Assembly (NCBI RefSeq): GCF_015355755.1
Contig: NZ_JACVEE010000002.1
Coordinates: forward strand, 2,318,348 to 2,382,347
Length of the DNA stretch: 64,000 nucleotides
Source: Nocardia sp. XZ_19_385
GTDB lineage: Bacteria; Actinomycetota; Actinomycetes; Mycobacteriales; Mycobacteriaceae
Direction of reading: 5' to 3'
The notes below the pieces were generated by a model. That model did not search any database, had not been told where the DNA came from, and worked only from the letters and a program-made list of their open reading frames with translations. Shown here piece after piece: positions 21,201 to 30,156 of this stretch. The translations under genes and the position numbers were made by a program. The stretch's first letter is position 1. Every line of letters begins with the position of its first letter.

Positions 21201-21444
21201 CCAGGTATTCGAAGTACTCGACATGGCCGCCCTGATACGAGCTGACCGCGACGCCCTGGACGTCCTCGGTGAGCACCGCGTCGACCACTTCGCTGACCGC
21301 CCGGTTGTGCCCTAGGTGGACCACCTCGGCGCCCTGCGCCTGCAGGATGCGCCGCATGATGTTGATCGCCGCGTCGTGCCCGTCGAACAGGGCCGCCGAC
21401 GTCACGAAGCGAACGGGGTGCTTGGGCTGGTGCAGGTCGGGCAC
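18235..21444 (-). CDS. icmF: Fused isobutyryl-CoA mutase IcmF
   Basis: 1069 residues from the GTG at 21444, which has a GGAGG ribosome binding site. The single chain carries an N-terminal adenosylcobalamin-binding domain ('FDGHDAAINIMRR', with H23 as the lower axial ligand), a MeaB-type G-protein chaperone domain (Walker A GTGGSGKS at 198-205, K204), and a C-terminal methylmalonyl-CoA-mutase-type TIM barrel from about residue 520. It interconverts isobutyryl-CoA and n-butyryl-CoA; the GTPase domain loads and protects the cofactor. It is divergent from the valine-degradation operon, which makes and consumes isobutyryl-CoA. Length and domain order match known IcmF. Confidence 0.95.
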   Translation of the reverse strand: MPDLHQPKHPVRFVTSAALFDGHDAAINIMRRILQAQGAEVVHLGHNRAVSEVVDAVLTEDVQGVAVSSYQGGHVEYFEYLADALRKAGAGHVRIYGGGGGVIVAEEITRLADAGVTIFSPEDGQRLGLPGMINQLIRDCDRDLAEEPPALDAVLTGERSALARAITCLQEDTLPAPDRQALDEAAAARTVPVLGITGTGGSGKSSLTDELVRRLRSDQQDKLRVAILAVDPTRRRGGGALLGDRIRMNALDGDHIFFRSLATRGGRELPENIDGIVNACKAAGYDLVILETPGMGQGDAAVTEHVDVSLYVMTPEFGAASQLEKIDMLDYADAVAINKFERRGAADALRDVSRQLLRNREDFTAKPEDMPVFGTSAATFNDDGVTALYQHLTTLLAERGLALEPGVLPRVNTRASTRFAQIIPPARVRYLAEIAEAVRDYHAETARQVLAAQRVQRLELVASELPENPELAALLEQARDDLGGADAELIAQWPALAESYRGEEQVIKVRDKEIRTALRRETLSGNSIPRVALPRFTDHGELLRFLRAEHLPGRFPFTAGVFPYKRDGEDPARMFAGEGDPFRTNRRFKVLSEHAEAKRLSTAFDSVTLYGHDPAERPDIYGKVGTSGVSIASLDDMKALYDGFDLTAPSTSVSMTINGPAPTILAYFLNTAIDQALERFTAAEGREPTEAEAADIRARTLATVRGTVQADILKEDQGQNTCIFSTEFSLRMMADIQEWFVRNSVRNFYSVSISGYHIAEAGANPISQLAFTLANGFTYVEAYLARGMDIDDFAPNLSFFFSNGMDPEYSVIGRVARRIWAIAMRDRYGANDRSQKLKYHIQTSGRSLHAQEMNFNDIRTTLQALIAIYDNCNSLHTNAYDEAVTTPTEESVRRALAIQLIINREWGLAMNENPLQGSFLIDELTDLVEEAVLGEFERISERGGVLGAMETGYQRGKIQDESMRYEQRKHDGSLPIVGVNTFRNPHGEPHHVIELARGTEAEKQSQLERVREFQNRHRDPAHEALARLESVARTEDNIFEVLMDAARVCTLQQITDTFFRVGGQYRRNV

Positions 21445-21470
21445 GGCTACCTCCGAGAGGGGTGCGGAAC

Positions 21471-21600
21471 GCCCAATACTAGGACGTCCAACTAATCCTA
21501 CGGTGACGCGGGTCACTCCGCCAGCGGGCGCGCGCCGACCAGGTGGGCGTGTGATGGGTCACACTCCAGCTATTTACTTGGATGTCCAACTATAGGATGG
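21471..21600. promoter_or_regulatory. Divergent icmF-mmsA promoter with two copies of a GTCCAACTA operator motif
   Basis: Two near-identical dyads in direct orientation, 98 bp apart, are TAGGACGTCCAA (21480-21491) and TTGGATGTCCAA (21578-21589), both continuing into CTA. On the minus strand the first overlaps a TAGTAT -10 box for icmF. On the plus strand the second is followed at once by TATAGGAT, a -10-like box for mmsA. One copy per promoter suggests co-repression of both units by one regulator, probably TetR-type, that is not encoded adjacent. The motif is seen; the regulator is inferred. Confidence 0.6.
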
Positions 21601-21654
21601 CCGCAGATCAGTCGTACCGGGCTGAACAGCGTCGACTTACGAGACAGGACTGGC

Positions 21655-23154
21655 ATGGTTCGCGAACTCACGCACTTCATCGGTGGGCAGCACGTCCCCG
21701 GCACCTCCGGCAACTTCGGCGACGTGTTCGATCCGAACATCGGCCAGGTGCAGGCCCGGGTGCCGCTGGCGAGCAAGTCCGAGGTCGAAGCGGCGATCGC
21801 GAACGCCGAAGCGGCGCAGCAGGTGTGGGCCGCGTTCAACCCGCAGAAGCGGGCCCGGGTGCTGATGAAGTTCCTGACGCTGGTGCAGGACGAGATGGAT
21901 TCGCTGGCCGCGCTGCTCTCCTCGGAGCACGGCAAGACCATCGCCGACGCCAAGGGCGATATCCAGCGCGGCCTCGAGGTGATCGAATTCGCTTGCGGCA
22001 TCCCGCATCTGCTCAAGGGTGAGTACACCGAATCGGCCGGCACCGGCATCGACGTGTACTCCATGCGGCAGCCGCTCGGTGTGGTCGCGGGCATCACCCC
22101 GTTCAACTTCCCGGCCATGATTCCGCTGTGGAAGGCCGGTCCGGCGCTGGCCACCGGCAACGCCTTCATCCTCAAGCCGTCCGAGCGCGACCCCTCGGTG
22201 CCGCTGCGCCTGGCCGAACTATTCCTGCAGGCCGGTCTGCCGGCCGGTGTGTTCAACGTGATCAACGGTGACAAGGAAGCCGTCGACACGCTGCTGCACG
22301 ACCCGCGCATCAAGGCGGTCGGCTTCGTCGGCTCCACCCCGATCGCGCAGTACATCTACGAGACCGCCTCCGCGAACGGCAAGCGCGCGCAGTGCTTCGG
22401 CGGCGCCAAGAACCACGCCATCGTGATGCCCGACGCCGATCTCGACGACGTCGCCGACCAGCTGATCGGCGCGGGCTACGGCTCCGCGGGCGAGCGCTGC
22501 ATGGCGATCTCGGTGGCGGTGCCGGTCGGCGAGGAGACCGCGGATCGCCTGCGCGCGAAGCTGATCGAGCGCGTGAACAAGCTCAATGTCGGCCGCTCCG
22601 ACGACCCGGGCGCCGACTTCGGCCCCCTGGTCGGCCGGGACGGTGTGGACCGCGTCAACTCCTATGTTCAGATCGGCATCGATGAGGGGGCCGAGCTGGT
22701 CATCGACGGACGCGGGCTGACCGTCGAGGGCGGCGAGGACGGCTACTTCGCCGGCGCAACGCTTTTCGACAACGTCACCGCCGAGATGCGGATCTATAAA
22801 GAGGAGATCTTCGGCCCAGTGCTCGCCATCGTGCGCGCCAAGGAGTACGAAGAGGCCCTGCGCCTGGCCAACGAGCACGAATACGGCAACGGCGTCGCCA
22901 TTTTCACCCGCGACGGTGACACCGCCCGCGATTTCGCGGCGCGCGTGCAGGTCGGCATGGTCGGCATCAACGTGCCGATCCCGGTGCCGATCGCCTATCA
23001 CACCTTCGGTGGCTGGAAGCGTTCCGGCTTCGGCGATCTGAATCAGCACGGCCCGGATTCCATCCGCTTCTACACCAAGACCAAGACCGTCACCCAGCGC
23101 TGGCCTTCCGGCATGAAGGAGTCCAACGCGTTCGTCATCCCGACGATGGACTGA
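21655..23154 (+). CDS. mmsA: Methylmalonate-semialdehyde dehydrogenase (CoA-acylating)
   Basis: 499 residues of the aldehyde dehydrogenase superfamily. The catalytic cysteine is C282 in 'SAGERCMAI'. The usual general-base Glu region is replaced by 'GGAKNHAIVMPDADLD', diagnostic of the CoA-acylating methylmalonate-semialdehyde branch. It converts methylmalonate semialdehyde plus CoA and NAD+ to propionyl-CoA, CO2 and NADH, the last step of valine catabolism. It is the first gene of a five-gene operon with short gaps or overlaps. Confidence 0.95.
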   Translation: MVRELTHFIGGQHVPGTSGNFGDVFDPNIGQVQARVPLASKSEVEAAIANAEAAQQVWAAFNPQKRARVLMKFLTLVQDEMDSLAALLSSEHGKTIADAKGDIQRGLEVIEFACGIPHLLKGEYTESAGTGIDVYSMRQPLGVVAGITPFNFPAMIPLWKAGPALATGNAFILKPSERDPSVPLRLAELFLQAGLPAGVFNVINGDKEAVDTLLHDPRIKAVGFVGSTPIAQYIYETASANGKRAQCFGGAKNHAIVMPDADLDDVADQLIGAGYGSAGERCMAISVAVPVGEETADRLRAKLIERVNKLNVGRSDDPGADFGPLVGRDGVDRVNSYVQIGIDEGAELVIDGRGLTVEGGEDGYFAGATLFDNVTAEMRIYKEEIFGPVLAIVRAKEYEEALRLANEHEYGNGVAIFTRDGDTARDFAARVQVGMVGINVPIPVPIAYHTFGGWKRSGFGDLNQHGPDSIRFYTKTKTVTQRWPSGMKESNAFVIPTMD

Positions 23155-23157
23155 CCC

Positions 23158-24297
23158 ATGTTCGAACTGGATGACGACGAGAAGGCGATCCGCGACACCG
23201 CGCGCGGCTTCGCCGACGAGTTCCTGGCGCCGAACGCGCTGGAATGGGATGAGCAGAAGCACTTTCCGGTAGACGTACTGCGCAAAGCCGGGCCGCTCGG
23301 GCTCGGTGGCATCTACGTCGGCGAGGATGTCGGCGGCTCGGGACTGCGCCGCCTGGACGCCGTGCGCATCTTCGAGCAGCTGGCCACCGGCTGCCCTGCC
23401 ATCGCCGCCTACATCTCCATCCACAACATGGCGGCGTGGATGATCGACAGTTACGGCGATGAGCGGCAACGCAATCGGTGGCTGCCGCAGCTGACTTCGA
23501 TGGAACAGCTGGCCAGCTACGCACTGACCGAGCCGGGCGTCGGTTCCGACGCGGCGGCGCTGAGCACCAAGGCGGTGCGCGACGGGGACGACTACATCCT
23601 CAACGGCGCCAAGCAATTCATCTCCGGTGCGGGCGCCAACGACGTCTACGTGCTGATGGTGCGCACGGGAGAGCAAGGCGCGCGCGGTATTTCGGCGTTC
23701 ATCGTGCCCGCCGATACGCCCGGCCTGTCGGTCGGTCCGAACGAACGGAAGATGGGCTGGAACGCGCAGCCGACCCGTCAGGTGATCCTGGAGGACGCTC
23801 GCGTCCCCGCCGCGAACCGGCTCGGCGCCGAGGGCGACGGTTTCCGGATCGCCATGAACGGGCTCAACGGCGGGCGGCTGAATATCGCGGCCTGCTCGGT
23901 CGGCGGCGCACAGGCGGCGCTCGACAAGACCGTGCCGTACCTGGCCCAGCGCAACGCTTTCGGGCAGGCGCTGCTGAAAAATCAGGCGCTGCAGTTCCAG
24001 CTGGCGGATATGCGCACGGAACTGGAGGCGGCCCGGACGCTACTGTGGCGGGCCGCGGGAGCGCTCGACGCCGACGCGCCGGACAAGGTCGAATTGTGCG
24101 CCATGGCGAAGCGATTCGCGACCGACGCCGGTTTCGAGGTGGCGAACAAGGCGCTGCAGTTGCACGGCGGGTATGGCTATCTGGCGGAATACGGGCTGGA
24201 GAAGATCGTCCGGGACCTGCGCGTGCATCAGATCCTCGAGGGCACCAACGAAATCATGCGGGTGGTTGTCGCCCGCTCAGTGGTAGGAGCGGCATGA
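23158..24297 (+). CDS. fadE9: Acyl-CoA dehydrogenase, probable isobutyryl-CoA dehydrogenase
   Basis: 379 residues, a standard acyl-CoA dehydrogenase. The FAD/substrate motif 'YALTEPGVGSDAA' lies at about residues 121-133, and the catalytic base is E361 in 'LEGTNEIMR'. It oxidises acyl-CoA to the 2-enoyl-CoA, passing electrons to ETF. The position directly after mmsA (3-bp gap) and before the hydroxyisobutyryl-CoA hydrolase makes isobutyryl-CoA to methacrylyl-CoA the likely reaction; the equivalent M. tuberculosis locus is fadE9. Its stop overlaps the next start. Confidence 0.9.
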   Translation: MFELDDDEKAIRDTARGFADEFLAPNALEWDEQKHFPVDVLRKAGPLGLGGIYVGEDVGGSGLRRLDAVRIFEQLATGCPAIAAYISIHNMAAWMIDSYGDERQRNRWLPQLTSMEQLASYALTEPGVGSDAAALSTKAVRDGDDYILNGAKQFISGAGANDVYVLMVRTGEQGARGISAFIVPADTPGLSVGPNERKMGWNAQPTRQVILEDARVPAANRLGAEGDGFRIAMNGLNGGRLNIAACSVGGAQAALDKTVPYLAQRNAFGQALLKNQALQFQLADMRTELEAARTLLWRAAGALDADAPDKVELCAMAKRFATDAGFEVANKALQLHGGYGYLAEYGLEKIVRDLRVHQILEGTNEIMRVVVARSVVGAA

Positions 24298-25361
24298 GCG
24301 AGCGAACAGAAGGTACCGCCGAGGTCCTGATCGACAAGCGCGACGGGCTGGGCTTGATCACGCTGAATCGGCCGAAGGCCATCAACGCGCTGAATCATGC
24401 GATGGCGCTGGAGATTCTGGCCGCACTACGCGCCTGGGCCACCGACGACGAGGTACGCACGGTCGTCGTCACCGGTGCGGGGGAGCGTGGGCTGTGCGCG
24501 GGCGGCGATATCGTCGCCATCCACCACGACGCCAAGTCCGGTGCCGCCGACGCGGATTCGCCGACCGGCGTGTTCTGGCGCGACGAGTACATCCTCAACG
24601 CGCTGATCGGCAGCTACCCGAAGCCGTACCTGGTCGTCATGGACGGCATCGTGATGGGCGGCGGCGTCGGCCTGTCCGGGCACGGCAGCCACCGCATCGT
24701 CACCGAACGCTCCAAGATCGGTATGCCCGAGGTCGGGATCGGTTTCATCCCGGATGTCGGTGGCACCTACCTGCTTTCGCGTACACCGGGCGAGCTCGGC
24801 ACGCATGTCGCGCTCACCACCGCCCGGATGACCGCGGGCGACGCCATCGCCGCCGGGTTCGCGGACTACTACGTGGCCTCGGAAAACATTCCGGCGCTGC
24901 TGGATACGCTGCGGACCGAGACCGCCGAGATCGCCATCGCCAAATTCGCCACGGCCGCACCGGAATCCGGTCTGATCGCCCGGCAGGCGTGGATCGACGC
25001 TTGCTACAACGCGGACACCGTCGAGGAGATCGTCGCCCGTTTGCAGGCAAGCGATGCGCCGGAAGCGAACCAGGCCGCCGTCGATGTGCTCTCGAAATCG
25101 CCGGTGGCACTGAAGGTCACGCTGCGTTCGCTGCGTACCGCGCGCGACCTGCCGAGCCTGGAGGCGGTGCTGAACGAGGAATACCGCGTCTCCATCGCCT
25201 CGTTGTCCTCGCACGATCTCGTCGAGGGCATCCGCGCCCAGGTGATCGACAAGGACCGTAACCCGCAATGGTCTCCCGCGACGCTGACCGAGGTGACCGA
25301 GGCGCAGGTCGACGCGTACTTCGCCGAATTGGGCGACAAGGAACTGGGGTTGAGCGAATGA
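24294..25361 (+). CDS. 3-hydroxyisobutyryl-CoA hydrolase (enoyl-CoA hydratase superfamily)
   Basis: 355 residues, longer than a hydratase, with the HIBCH C-terminal extension. The oxyanion-hole segment is 'LCAGGDIVAIH', and catalytic residues E146 and D154 lie in 'MPEVGIGFIPDVGG'. It hydrolyses 3-hydroxyisobutyryl-CoA to 3-hydroxyisobutyrate, removing the toxic methacrylyl-CoA pathway intermediate. The frame is open far upstream, but ATG 24294 overlaps the dehydrogenase stop and begins a family-like N-terminus (MSERTEGTAEVLIDK). Fourth-base overlap with mmsB follows. Confidence 0.92.
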   Translation: MSERTEGTAEVLIDKRDGLGLITLNRPKAINALNHAMALEILAALRAWATDDEVRTVVVTGAGERGLCAGGDIVAIHHDAKSGAADADSPTGVFWRDEYILNALIGSYPKPYLVVMDGIVMGGGVGLSGHGSHRIVTERSKIGMPEVGIGFIPDVGGTYLLSRTPGELGTHVALTTARMTAGDAIAAGFADYYVASENIPALLDTLRTETAEIAIAKFATAAPESGLIARQAWIDACYNADTVEEIVARLQASDAPEANQAAVDVLSKSPVALKVTLRSLRTARDLPSLEAVLNEEYRVSIASLSSHDLVEGIRAQVIDKDRNPQWSPATLTEVTEAQVDAYFAELGDKELGLSE

Positions 25362-26254
25362 GCAAGAAGATCGGCTTCCTGGGCCTCGGCCATATGGGCG
25401 GCCCGATGGCCGCCAACCTGGTCAAGGCGGGCTACGAGGTGCTCGCCTTCGACCCGGTACCGGCCGCGCAGGTGCAGGCGCGCAATGACGGTGCCACCGT
25501 GGTGGATTCGGCCGTCGCCGCCGCCACCGGCCGCGACATCGTGATCACCATGCTGCCCAACGGCAAGCTGGTCCTCGATGTCTACGGGGAGGTGCTGGCG
25601 GCCGCCAACCCCGGCACGCTGTTCATCGATTGCTCCACCATCGATGTCGCCGATGCCAAGGAAGCGGCGGAACGTGCTGTGGCAGCGGGACATCGAGTCC
25701 TGGACGCGCCGGTCTCCGGTGGCGTCGCGGGCGCGGCCGCGGGCACGCTGACCTTCATGGTCGGCGGCGCGGCCGATGCCTTCGCCGACGGCCTCGCCGT
25801 GCTGGAGGTCATGGGCGGCAAGGTGGTGCACTGCGGTGACTCCGGCGTCGGCCAGGCCGCCAAGATCTGCAACAACATGCTGCTCGGCATCTCCATGGTC
25901 GCGCTGTCGGAGGCCATTGTGCTCGGCGAGAAGCTGGGCCTGACCCACGAGAAGTTCTTCGACGTGGTCTCCACCGCCTCCGGCCAGTCCTGGGCGCTGA
26001 CCAGCTACTGCCCGGTGCCCGGCCCGGTCCCGGCCAGCCCGGCCAACAACGACTACCAGCCCGGCTTCGCCACCGCGCTCATGACCAAGGACCTGACCCT
26101 GGCCGCGAACGCGCTGCAGGCCAATGGCGTCGACGGTCAGGTCGGTCAGCTCGCTGCGGAGATCTACAACCGGTTCAACCAGGCGGAATCGGGCAAGGAC
26201 TTCTCGGCTATCGTCACCGATATCCGTAAGCGATCCGAGGGAGAACAGGCGTGA
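25358..26254 (+). CDS. mmsB: 3-hydroxyisobutyrate dehydrogenase
   Basis: 298 residues beginning '[18 protein letters not shown]', with the GxGxxG NAD motif at G9-G11-G14. The substrate motif '[22 protein letters not shown]' and catalytic lysine in '[13 protein letters not shown]' are those of beta-hydroxyacid dehydrogenases. It oxidises 3-hydroxyisobutyrate to methylmalonate semialdehyde, the substrate of MmsA. The start overlaps the hydrolase stop and the stop overlaps the echA start, so the operon is tightly coupled. Confidence 0.95.
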   Translation: MSKKIGFLGLGHMGGPMAANLVKAGYEVLAFDPVPAAQVQARNDGATVVDSAVAAATGRDIVITMLPNGKLVLDVYGEVLAAANPGTLFIDCSTIDVADAKEAAERAVAAGHRVLDAPVSGGVAGAAAGTLTFMVGGAADAFADGLAVLEVMGGKVVHCGDSGVGQAAKICNNMLLGISMVALSEAIVLGEKLGLTHEKFFDVVSTASGQSWALTSYCPVPGPVPASPANNDYQPGFATALMTKDLTLAANALQANGVDGQVGQLAAEIYNRFNQAESGKDFSAIVTDIRKRSEGEQA

Positions 26255-27027
26255 GTGACTTCGAGACCATTCTGCTGGAGCGTAAGGGCCGCGTCGCCCT
26301 CATCACGCTGAACCGGCCGAAGGCCCTCAATGCGCTGAACTCGCAGGTCCTCGCCGATATCTCGGCCGCCCTCGACGAGCTCGAGAACGACAACGAGATC
26401 GGCGCGGTCGTCCTTACCGGCTCCGAGCGGGCCTTCGCCGCGGGCGCGGACATCAAGGAAATGCAGACCAAGTCCTACATGGACATGTTCCTCACCGACC
26501 ATTTCGCCGGCTGGGACCGTCTGACCGCCTTCCGTAAGCCCCTCATCGCTGCGGTCGCCGGTTATGCCCTCGGCGGCGGCTGTGAACTGGCCATGATGTG
26601 CGACATCCTGCTCGCCGCCGACACCGCCAAGTTCGGCCAGCCCGAGATCAAGCTCGGTGTCATCCCCGGCATGGGCGGCTCGCAGCGCCTCACCCGCGCC
26701 GTCGGCAAGGCCAAGGCCATGGACCTGATCCTCACCGGCCGCAACATGGACGCCGCGGAAGCCGAGCGCGCGGGCCTGGTCTCGCGCATTGTTCCGGCCG
26801 CCGACCTGGTCGCCACCGCCCTCGAGGTCGCCGAAACCATCGCCTCGATGTCATTGCCCTCGGCCATGATCGCCAAGGAAGCCGTGAACCGCTCCTTCGA
26901 AACCACCCTCGGCGAGGGCCTGCGCTTCGAACGCCGCGTCTTCCACTCGCTGTTCGCCACCGAGGACCAGAAGGAAGGCATGACCGCCTTCGTCGAGAAG
27001 CGGCCGGCGGACTTCAACCACCGCTGA
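26251..27027 (+). CDS. echA8: Enoyl-CoA hydratase, short-chain
   Basis: 258 residues, standard crotonase length. The oxyanion motif is '[11 protein letters not shown]' and both catalytic glutamates are present, E112 in '[11 protein letters not shown]' and E132 in '[13 protein letters not shown]'. It hydrates methacrylyl-CoA to 3-hydroxyisobutyryl-CoA in this operon, and possibly other short enoyl-CoAs. The GTG start overlaps the mmsB stop. It is the last gene of the operon and is followed by a terminator hairpin. Confidence 0.93.
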   Translation: MSDFETILLERKGRVALITLNRPKALNALNSQVLADISAALDELENDNEIGAVVLTGSERAFAAGADIKEMQTKSYMDMFLTDHFAGWDRLTAFRKPLIAAVAGYALGGGCELAMMCDILLAADTAKFGQPEIKLGVIPGMGGSQRLTRAVGKAKAMDLILTGRNMDAAEAERAGLVSRIVPAADLVATALEVAETIASMSLPSAMIAKEAVNRSFETTLGEGLRFERRVFHSLFATEDQKEGMTAFVEKRPADFNHR

Positions 27028-27046
27028 CCTTCGCGAAAATCCAACT

Positions 27047-27077
27047 GCGGCACCGCCATTCACAATGGCGGTGCCGC
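27047..27077. terminator. 14-bp perfect hairpin, convergent terminator
   Basis: GCGGCACCGCCATT (27047-27060), loop CAC, and the exact complement (27064-27077). It lies 19 bases after the echA stop and overlaps the 3' end of the opposing amine oxidase gene, so it can end transcription from both sides. Confidence 0.75.
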
Positions 27078-28901
27078 GGCTGTTTGCAGCCCCCCGATTT
27101 CGGCGGCGGCCCGGCAGGCCGATTCCAGCGCGCCTTCGATCCAGGCGTGCTTGTGGCTGGTGTGGTCACCGGCGAAGAGCAGGCGGCCGCCGGCTTCGGG
27201 GACACGGATCGCGGCGCTCAATTCCGCGGCCTGACCCGGCATGAACACCGCCGCCTCGCCGGAGGCCAGCGGCTCGGTCATCCAGGATTCGGTGGCCCAG
27301 TGACCGGTATAGGAGCCGGTGATCGATTCGGCGGAAATTCCGTGGGGGACAAAGGTATCCAGTAGACCGTCGAGGGCGCGGCCGGGGCGCTGGTCGGGCG
27401 GGACGGCGTCCCAGGCGGTGGCGTCGTCGGCCCAGGTGTAGGACGCGAGGACGATTCCACCGGCCGAACCCGGCGGGGTGTGCGAGGGAAAATAGGTGAA
27501 CCGGTTCGCCTGGTCGGAGACCGCGCCGCCGCCGACACTCGGTCCCCACCAGCGGTCGTCGAATTCCAGCAGCACTTTGGTGGCCGCGTCGTAGTGCAGT
27601 TCGGCGATGGCCCGGCGCTTGTCCGGTGACAACTGCGGTGTGAATCCGACGTACCGCAGACCGGTGAACGGCACCGTGATGATCGCGGCGTCGGCGGTGT
27701 ACTCGTGGCGATCGTCGGGATCCAGCGGGTCGCCGTCCTGACTGGTGCAGATCAGGCGCACGCCGGAGCCGGAGGTGTCGGCCTCGATCAGGCGGCGGTC
27801 CTGCACGATCGTGCCGGGCGTCAACTCGGCCGCCAATGCGGTGGTGAGGGTGTCCGTGCCCCCGGTCAGTTCCCAGAAAGTGTTGGTGGGAGCCAGATCC
27901 GCAGACGTGCCGAGCTGGTGCAGCAGGGCATGGGGGAGTCGTGAGGTCAGGTTCTCGATGGTGCCGACGGCGTCGATATCCGCCTCGTTCCAGCCCGCCT
28001 CTTCCACCAGCCAGCGGCGCAGTGAGTAGTTGTCGTAGCGGTAGAGCAGGTCGGCCAGAGCCTCCGCGCGGGATTCGGTGGCCGACCGCGACGGTTCGCT
28101 CTGCTGATGGACCGCGGCGTAGAGCTGTGTCAGCGGAAGCAGGGCCTCGTCGAGCATGGCGCGGGCCGTGCGGCGCAGCAGATCACCGGTGACTCCGAAA
28201 CTCGAATGCACCGCGGACGGGCCGGTCAGGTACGCGGATTTGGCGGCGGTGACGCCGTTGACGGTGATCGGCCGGTTCCCGACCGGTTTCGGTGGGACAT
28301 AGGCGATGTCGGGGCCCACGCCTGTCCAGGTGTCGCCGGGGTCGGACGAGGAGACGTATTCCACCCGCGGCGCCAGCGGGGGACCGGCCGCGTGCTCGGC
28401 CGCGACATCGATCAGATGGAACGGCCGCCGCCGCAACCCGAGGTCGTCGGCGAGGGCCGAGACCAGCACGTGCTGTGACGGCAGCCGCATCGCGCCGGCC
28501 TCCGCATGCAAGGTGCTGTCGGCCCACATGCCGCGAAATGTCTTGCAGCGCCCGCCCACTCGATCCCGCGCGGCCTCCAGCACAGTGACCTCGTGCCCGG
28601 CGCGTTGCAGGATTCGAGCCGCGCTCAGCCCGGCGATGCCCGCGCCGACCACCAGCACCTGCTTCGGGGTCGTCGTGATGCGCGGCCCGTCGATGAGGCT
28701 GCGCAGGTAACCGGTCTTCAGGTCGTTGTGGTTCTCGTCGAGGGTGAGGATGTCGCGGGCGCTGCTCAGGCAGCGGTCCCACAGGGCGGTATCGCGATGG
28801 GGCCCAGGCGCGCCGGTGGCGCGTCCCGCGGTCGTACCGAGCGTGGCCGTAGCGCCGAACATCGCACCCGCGGCCAGGATCTGTCTGCGTGTCCACGCCA
28901 T
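27060..28901 (-). CDS. TAT-exported flavin amine oxidase / L-amino-acid oxidase-like
   Basis: 613 residues. The N-terminus '[12 protein letters not shown]' followed by a hydrophobic stretch and 'GRATGA' is a twin-arginine signal, implying folding with FAD before export. The dinucleotide motif '[15 protein letters not shown]' has GAGIAG at 86-91, with the ribose-binding Glu E109. The C-terminal '[19 protein letters not shown]' is the FAD-binding motif of the monoamine/L-amino-acid oxidase family. It probably oxidises an amine or amino acid outside the cell, giving H2O2 and ammonia. The substrate is not known. Confidence 0.88.
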   Translation of the reverse strand: MAWTRRQILAAGAMFGATATLGTTAGRATGAPGPHRDTALWDRCLSSARDILTLDENHNDLKTGYLRSLIDGPRITTTPKQVLVVGAGIAGLSAARILQRAGHEVTVLEAARDRVGGRCKTFRGMWADSTLHAEAGAMRLPSQHVLVSALADDLGLRRRPFHLIDVAAEHAAGPPLAPRVEYVSSSDPGDTWTGVGPDIAYVPPKPVGNRPITVNGVTAAKSAYLTGPSAVHSSFGVTGDLLRRTARAMLDEALLPLTQLYAAVHQQSEPSRSATESRAEALADLLYRYDNYSLRRWLVEEAGWNEADIDAVGTIENLTSRLPHALLHQLGTSADLAPTNTFWELTGGTDTLTTALAAELTPGTIVQDRRLIEADTSGSGVRLICTSQDGDPLDPDDRHEYTADAAIITVPFTGLRYVGFTPQLSPDKRRAIAELHYDAATKVLLEFDDRWWGPSVGGGAVSDQANRFTYFPSHTPPGSAGGIVLASYTWADDATAWDAVPPDQRPGRALDGLLDTFVPHGISAESITGSYTGHWATESWMTEPLASGEAAVFMPGQAAELSAAIRVPEAGGRLLFAGDHTSHKHAWIEGALESACRAAAEIGGLQTAAAPPL

Positions 28902-28981
28902 GGCTAGCGCACCTTTTCTTCAGGCATACGCAGCAAACTAATAGCAAATAGTGCTGGTTGCCGTTCGGCGCGCGGAAGGAG

Positions 28982-30037
28982 CTATCGGAAGGAATCCACC
29001 GGCGGAATGCCCACGACCTCGACCGGGGTGGGTGGGGTGCCGTCGTGGCTGGAGGACGAATCGCGGTCCATCGCCAGTACGCCCGCGATGGTGGCGCCGA
29101 GCGCGGCTGTGACGGCAAGTGCGGCAATGAGTTTGCGGCGGTCGACGGTCGCCGGGGTGAGGTCGCTCAGTTTGGCGCGAGTGGTGCGCAGCTCCGCGGC
29201 CGGACGTCCGGTGGCGAGCAGCACCGCACCACGGGACGAAACCGCCTCGGGCTCCGGGTCGTAGATCATCGGCAGATCGATGAGTTCGGCGAGCGTTTCC
29301 TGGATGCTCGGACTGCGGACGCAACCACCCAGCAACACGATGGCTCCGGGCGGCGTCTCGGTCTGCTCGATCGTCTGGTGCACGAAGGACACCGAATGGT
29401 GGATGCCCGCGGCGCACAGCTCGGCGATATCGCTGCGGGTGAGCACCGCGCGGCCGCCGGAATTGTCGTCCATCGCGGTGACCACGCGGTCGACGCTGAG
29501 CGCCTCGCGGTGCCGGCGGCAGGTGATCTTGTCGGTGAGGACGCCGTCCCGCGCCAGCTGCCAGCGCAGCAGCGCGTCGAAACCATCGCCGCCGAGCACC
29601 GTGCTGCGTTTGCTGGACAGTACGGAATCGGTGCGGCAGTCCGAGTGCGTGATGGTCAGGCCGGAACTGCCGAGGTCGTAGAGCAGCACCGTGCCGTCCT
29701 CGGGCAGCTGGCCGGTGAAACGCAGATAGCGCAGCTGTGCAACGGGTTCGGAGACGATGGTGAGGGGCGTGGAACCCGCGGCGGCCCGGATGGCGTCGGC
29801 GTGCAGCGGGCAGCGGCAGGTCACCGCGGTTCCGGTGATGAGTTCGTCGCGCCGGTCGGCCGATCGGCGCATCTGCCGGATCGCTTCGAAGACGGCTTCT
29901 TCGACTCCGCCGCCGGCCCGGCGGGGCACGCGGCAGCGGTCGATCGGCGGGAGATGTGGCTGATCGGAATGTGTCAATACCGCGCGGGCGCCACCAGCGC
30001 CTGCCGATACCCCCAAGACCAGCACCATGCGCTCCAT
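28982..30037 (-). CDS. DnaK-like actin-fold ATPase with C-terminal membrane anchor
   Basis: 351 residues from the ATG at 30037, which has AAAGGT upstream. The Hsp70/actin fold is recognisable by 'LTIVSEPVAQLRYL', the phosphate-2-like 'LLYDLGSSGLTITH', and the adenosine-like 'VLLGGCVRSPSIQETLAEL', but there is no peptide-binding domain. A single hydrophobic segment (about 302-321) follows, then a short tail ending in Pro/Val-rich sequence. Similar truncated DnaK-like membrane proteins occur in mycolic-acid bacteria. Phosphate-1 residues look degenerate ('GVSAGAGGARAVL'). Function unknown; a sensor or scaffold is possible. Confidence 0.72.
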   Translation of the reverse strand: MERMVLVLGVSAGAGGARAVLTHSDQPHLPPIDRCRVPRRAGGGVEEAVFEAIRQMRRSADRRDELITGTAVTCRCPLHADAIRAAAGSTPLTIVSEPVAQLRYLRFTGQLPEDGTVLLYDLGSSGLTITHSDCRTDSVLSSKRSTVLGGDGFDALLRWQLARDGVLTDKITCRRHREALSVDRVVTAMDDNSGGRAVLTRSDIAELCAAGIHHSVSFVHQTIEQTETPPGAIVLLGGCVRSPSIQETLAELIDLPMIYDPEPEAVSSRGAVLLATGRPAAELRTTRAKLSDLTPATVDRRKLIAALAVTAALGATIAGVLAMDRDSSSSHDGTPPTPVEVVGIPPVDSFR

Positions 30038-30156
30038 GGTGGACCTTTTCCGGGCTGCTGCCAAGGTGCGCGCCCGCGGAATTCGCTAGTTGGATGCCGG
30101 AACGTTATGGACACGCCGATCCGGCCGCGTAGGGGACTGTCCAGTTCGATTGCCGG

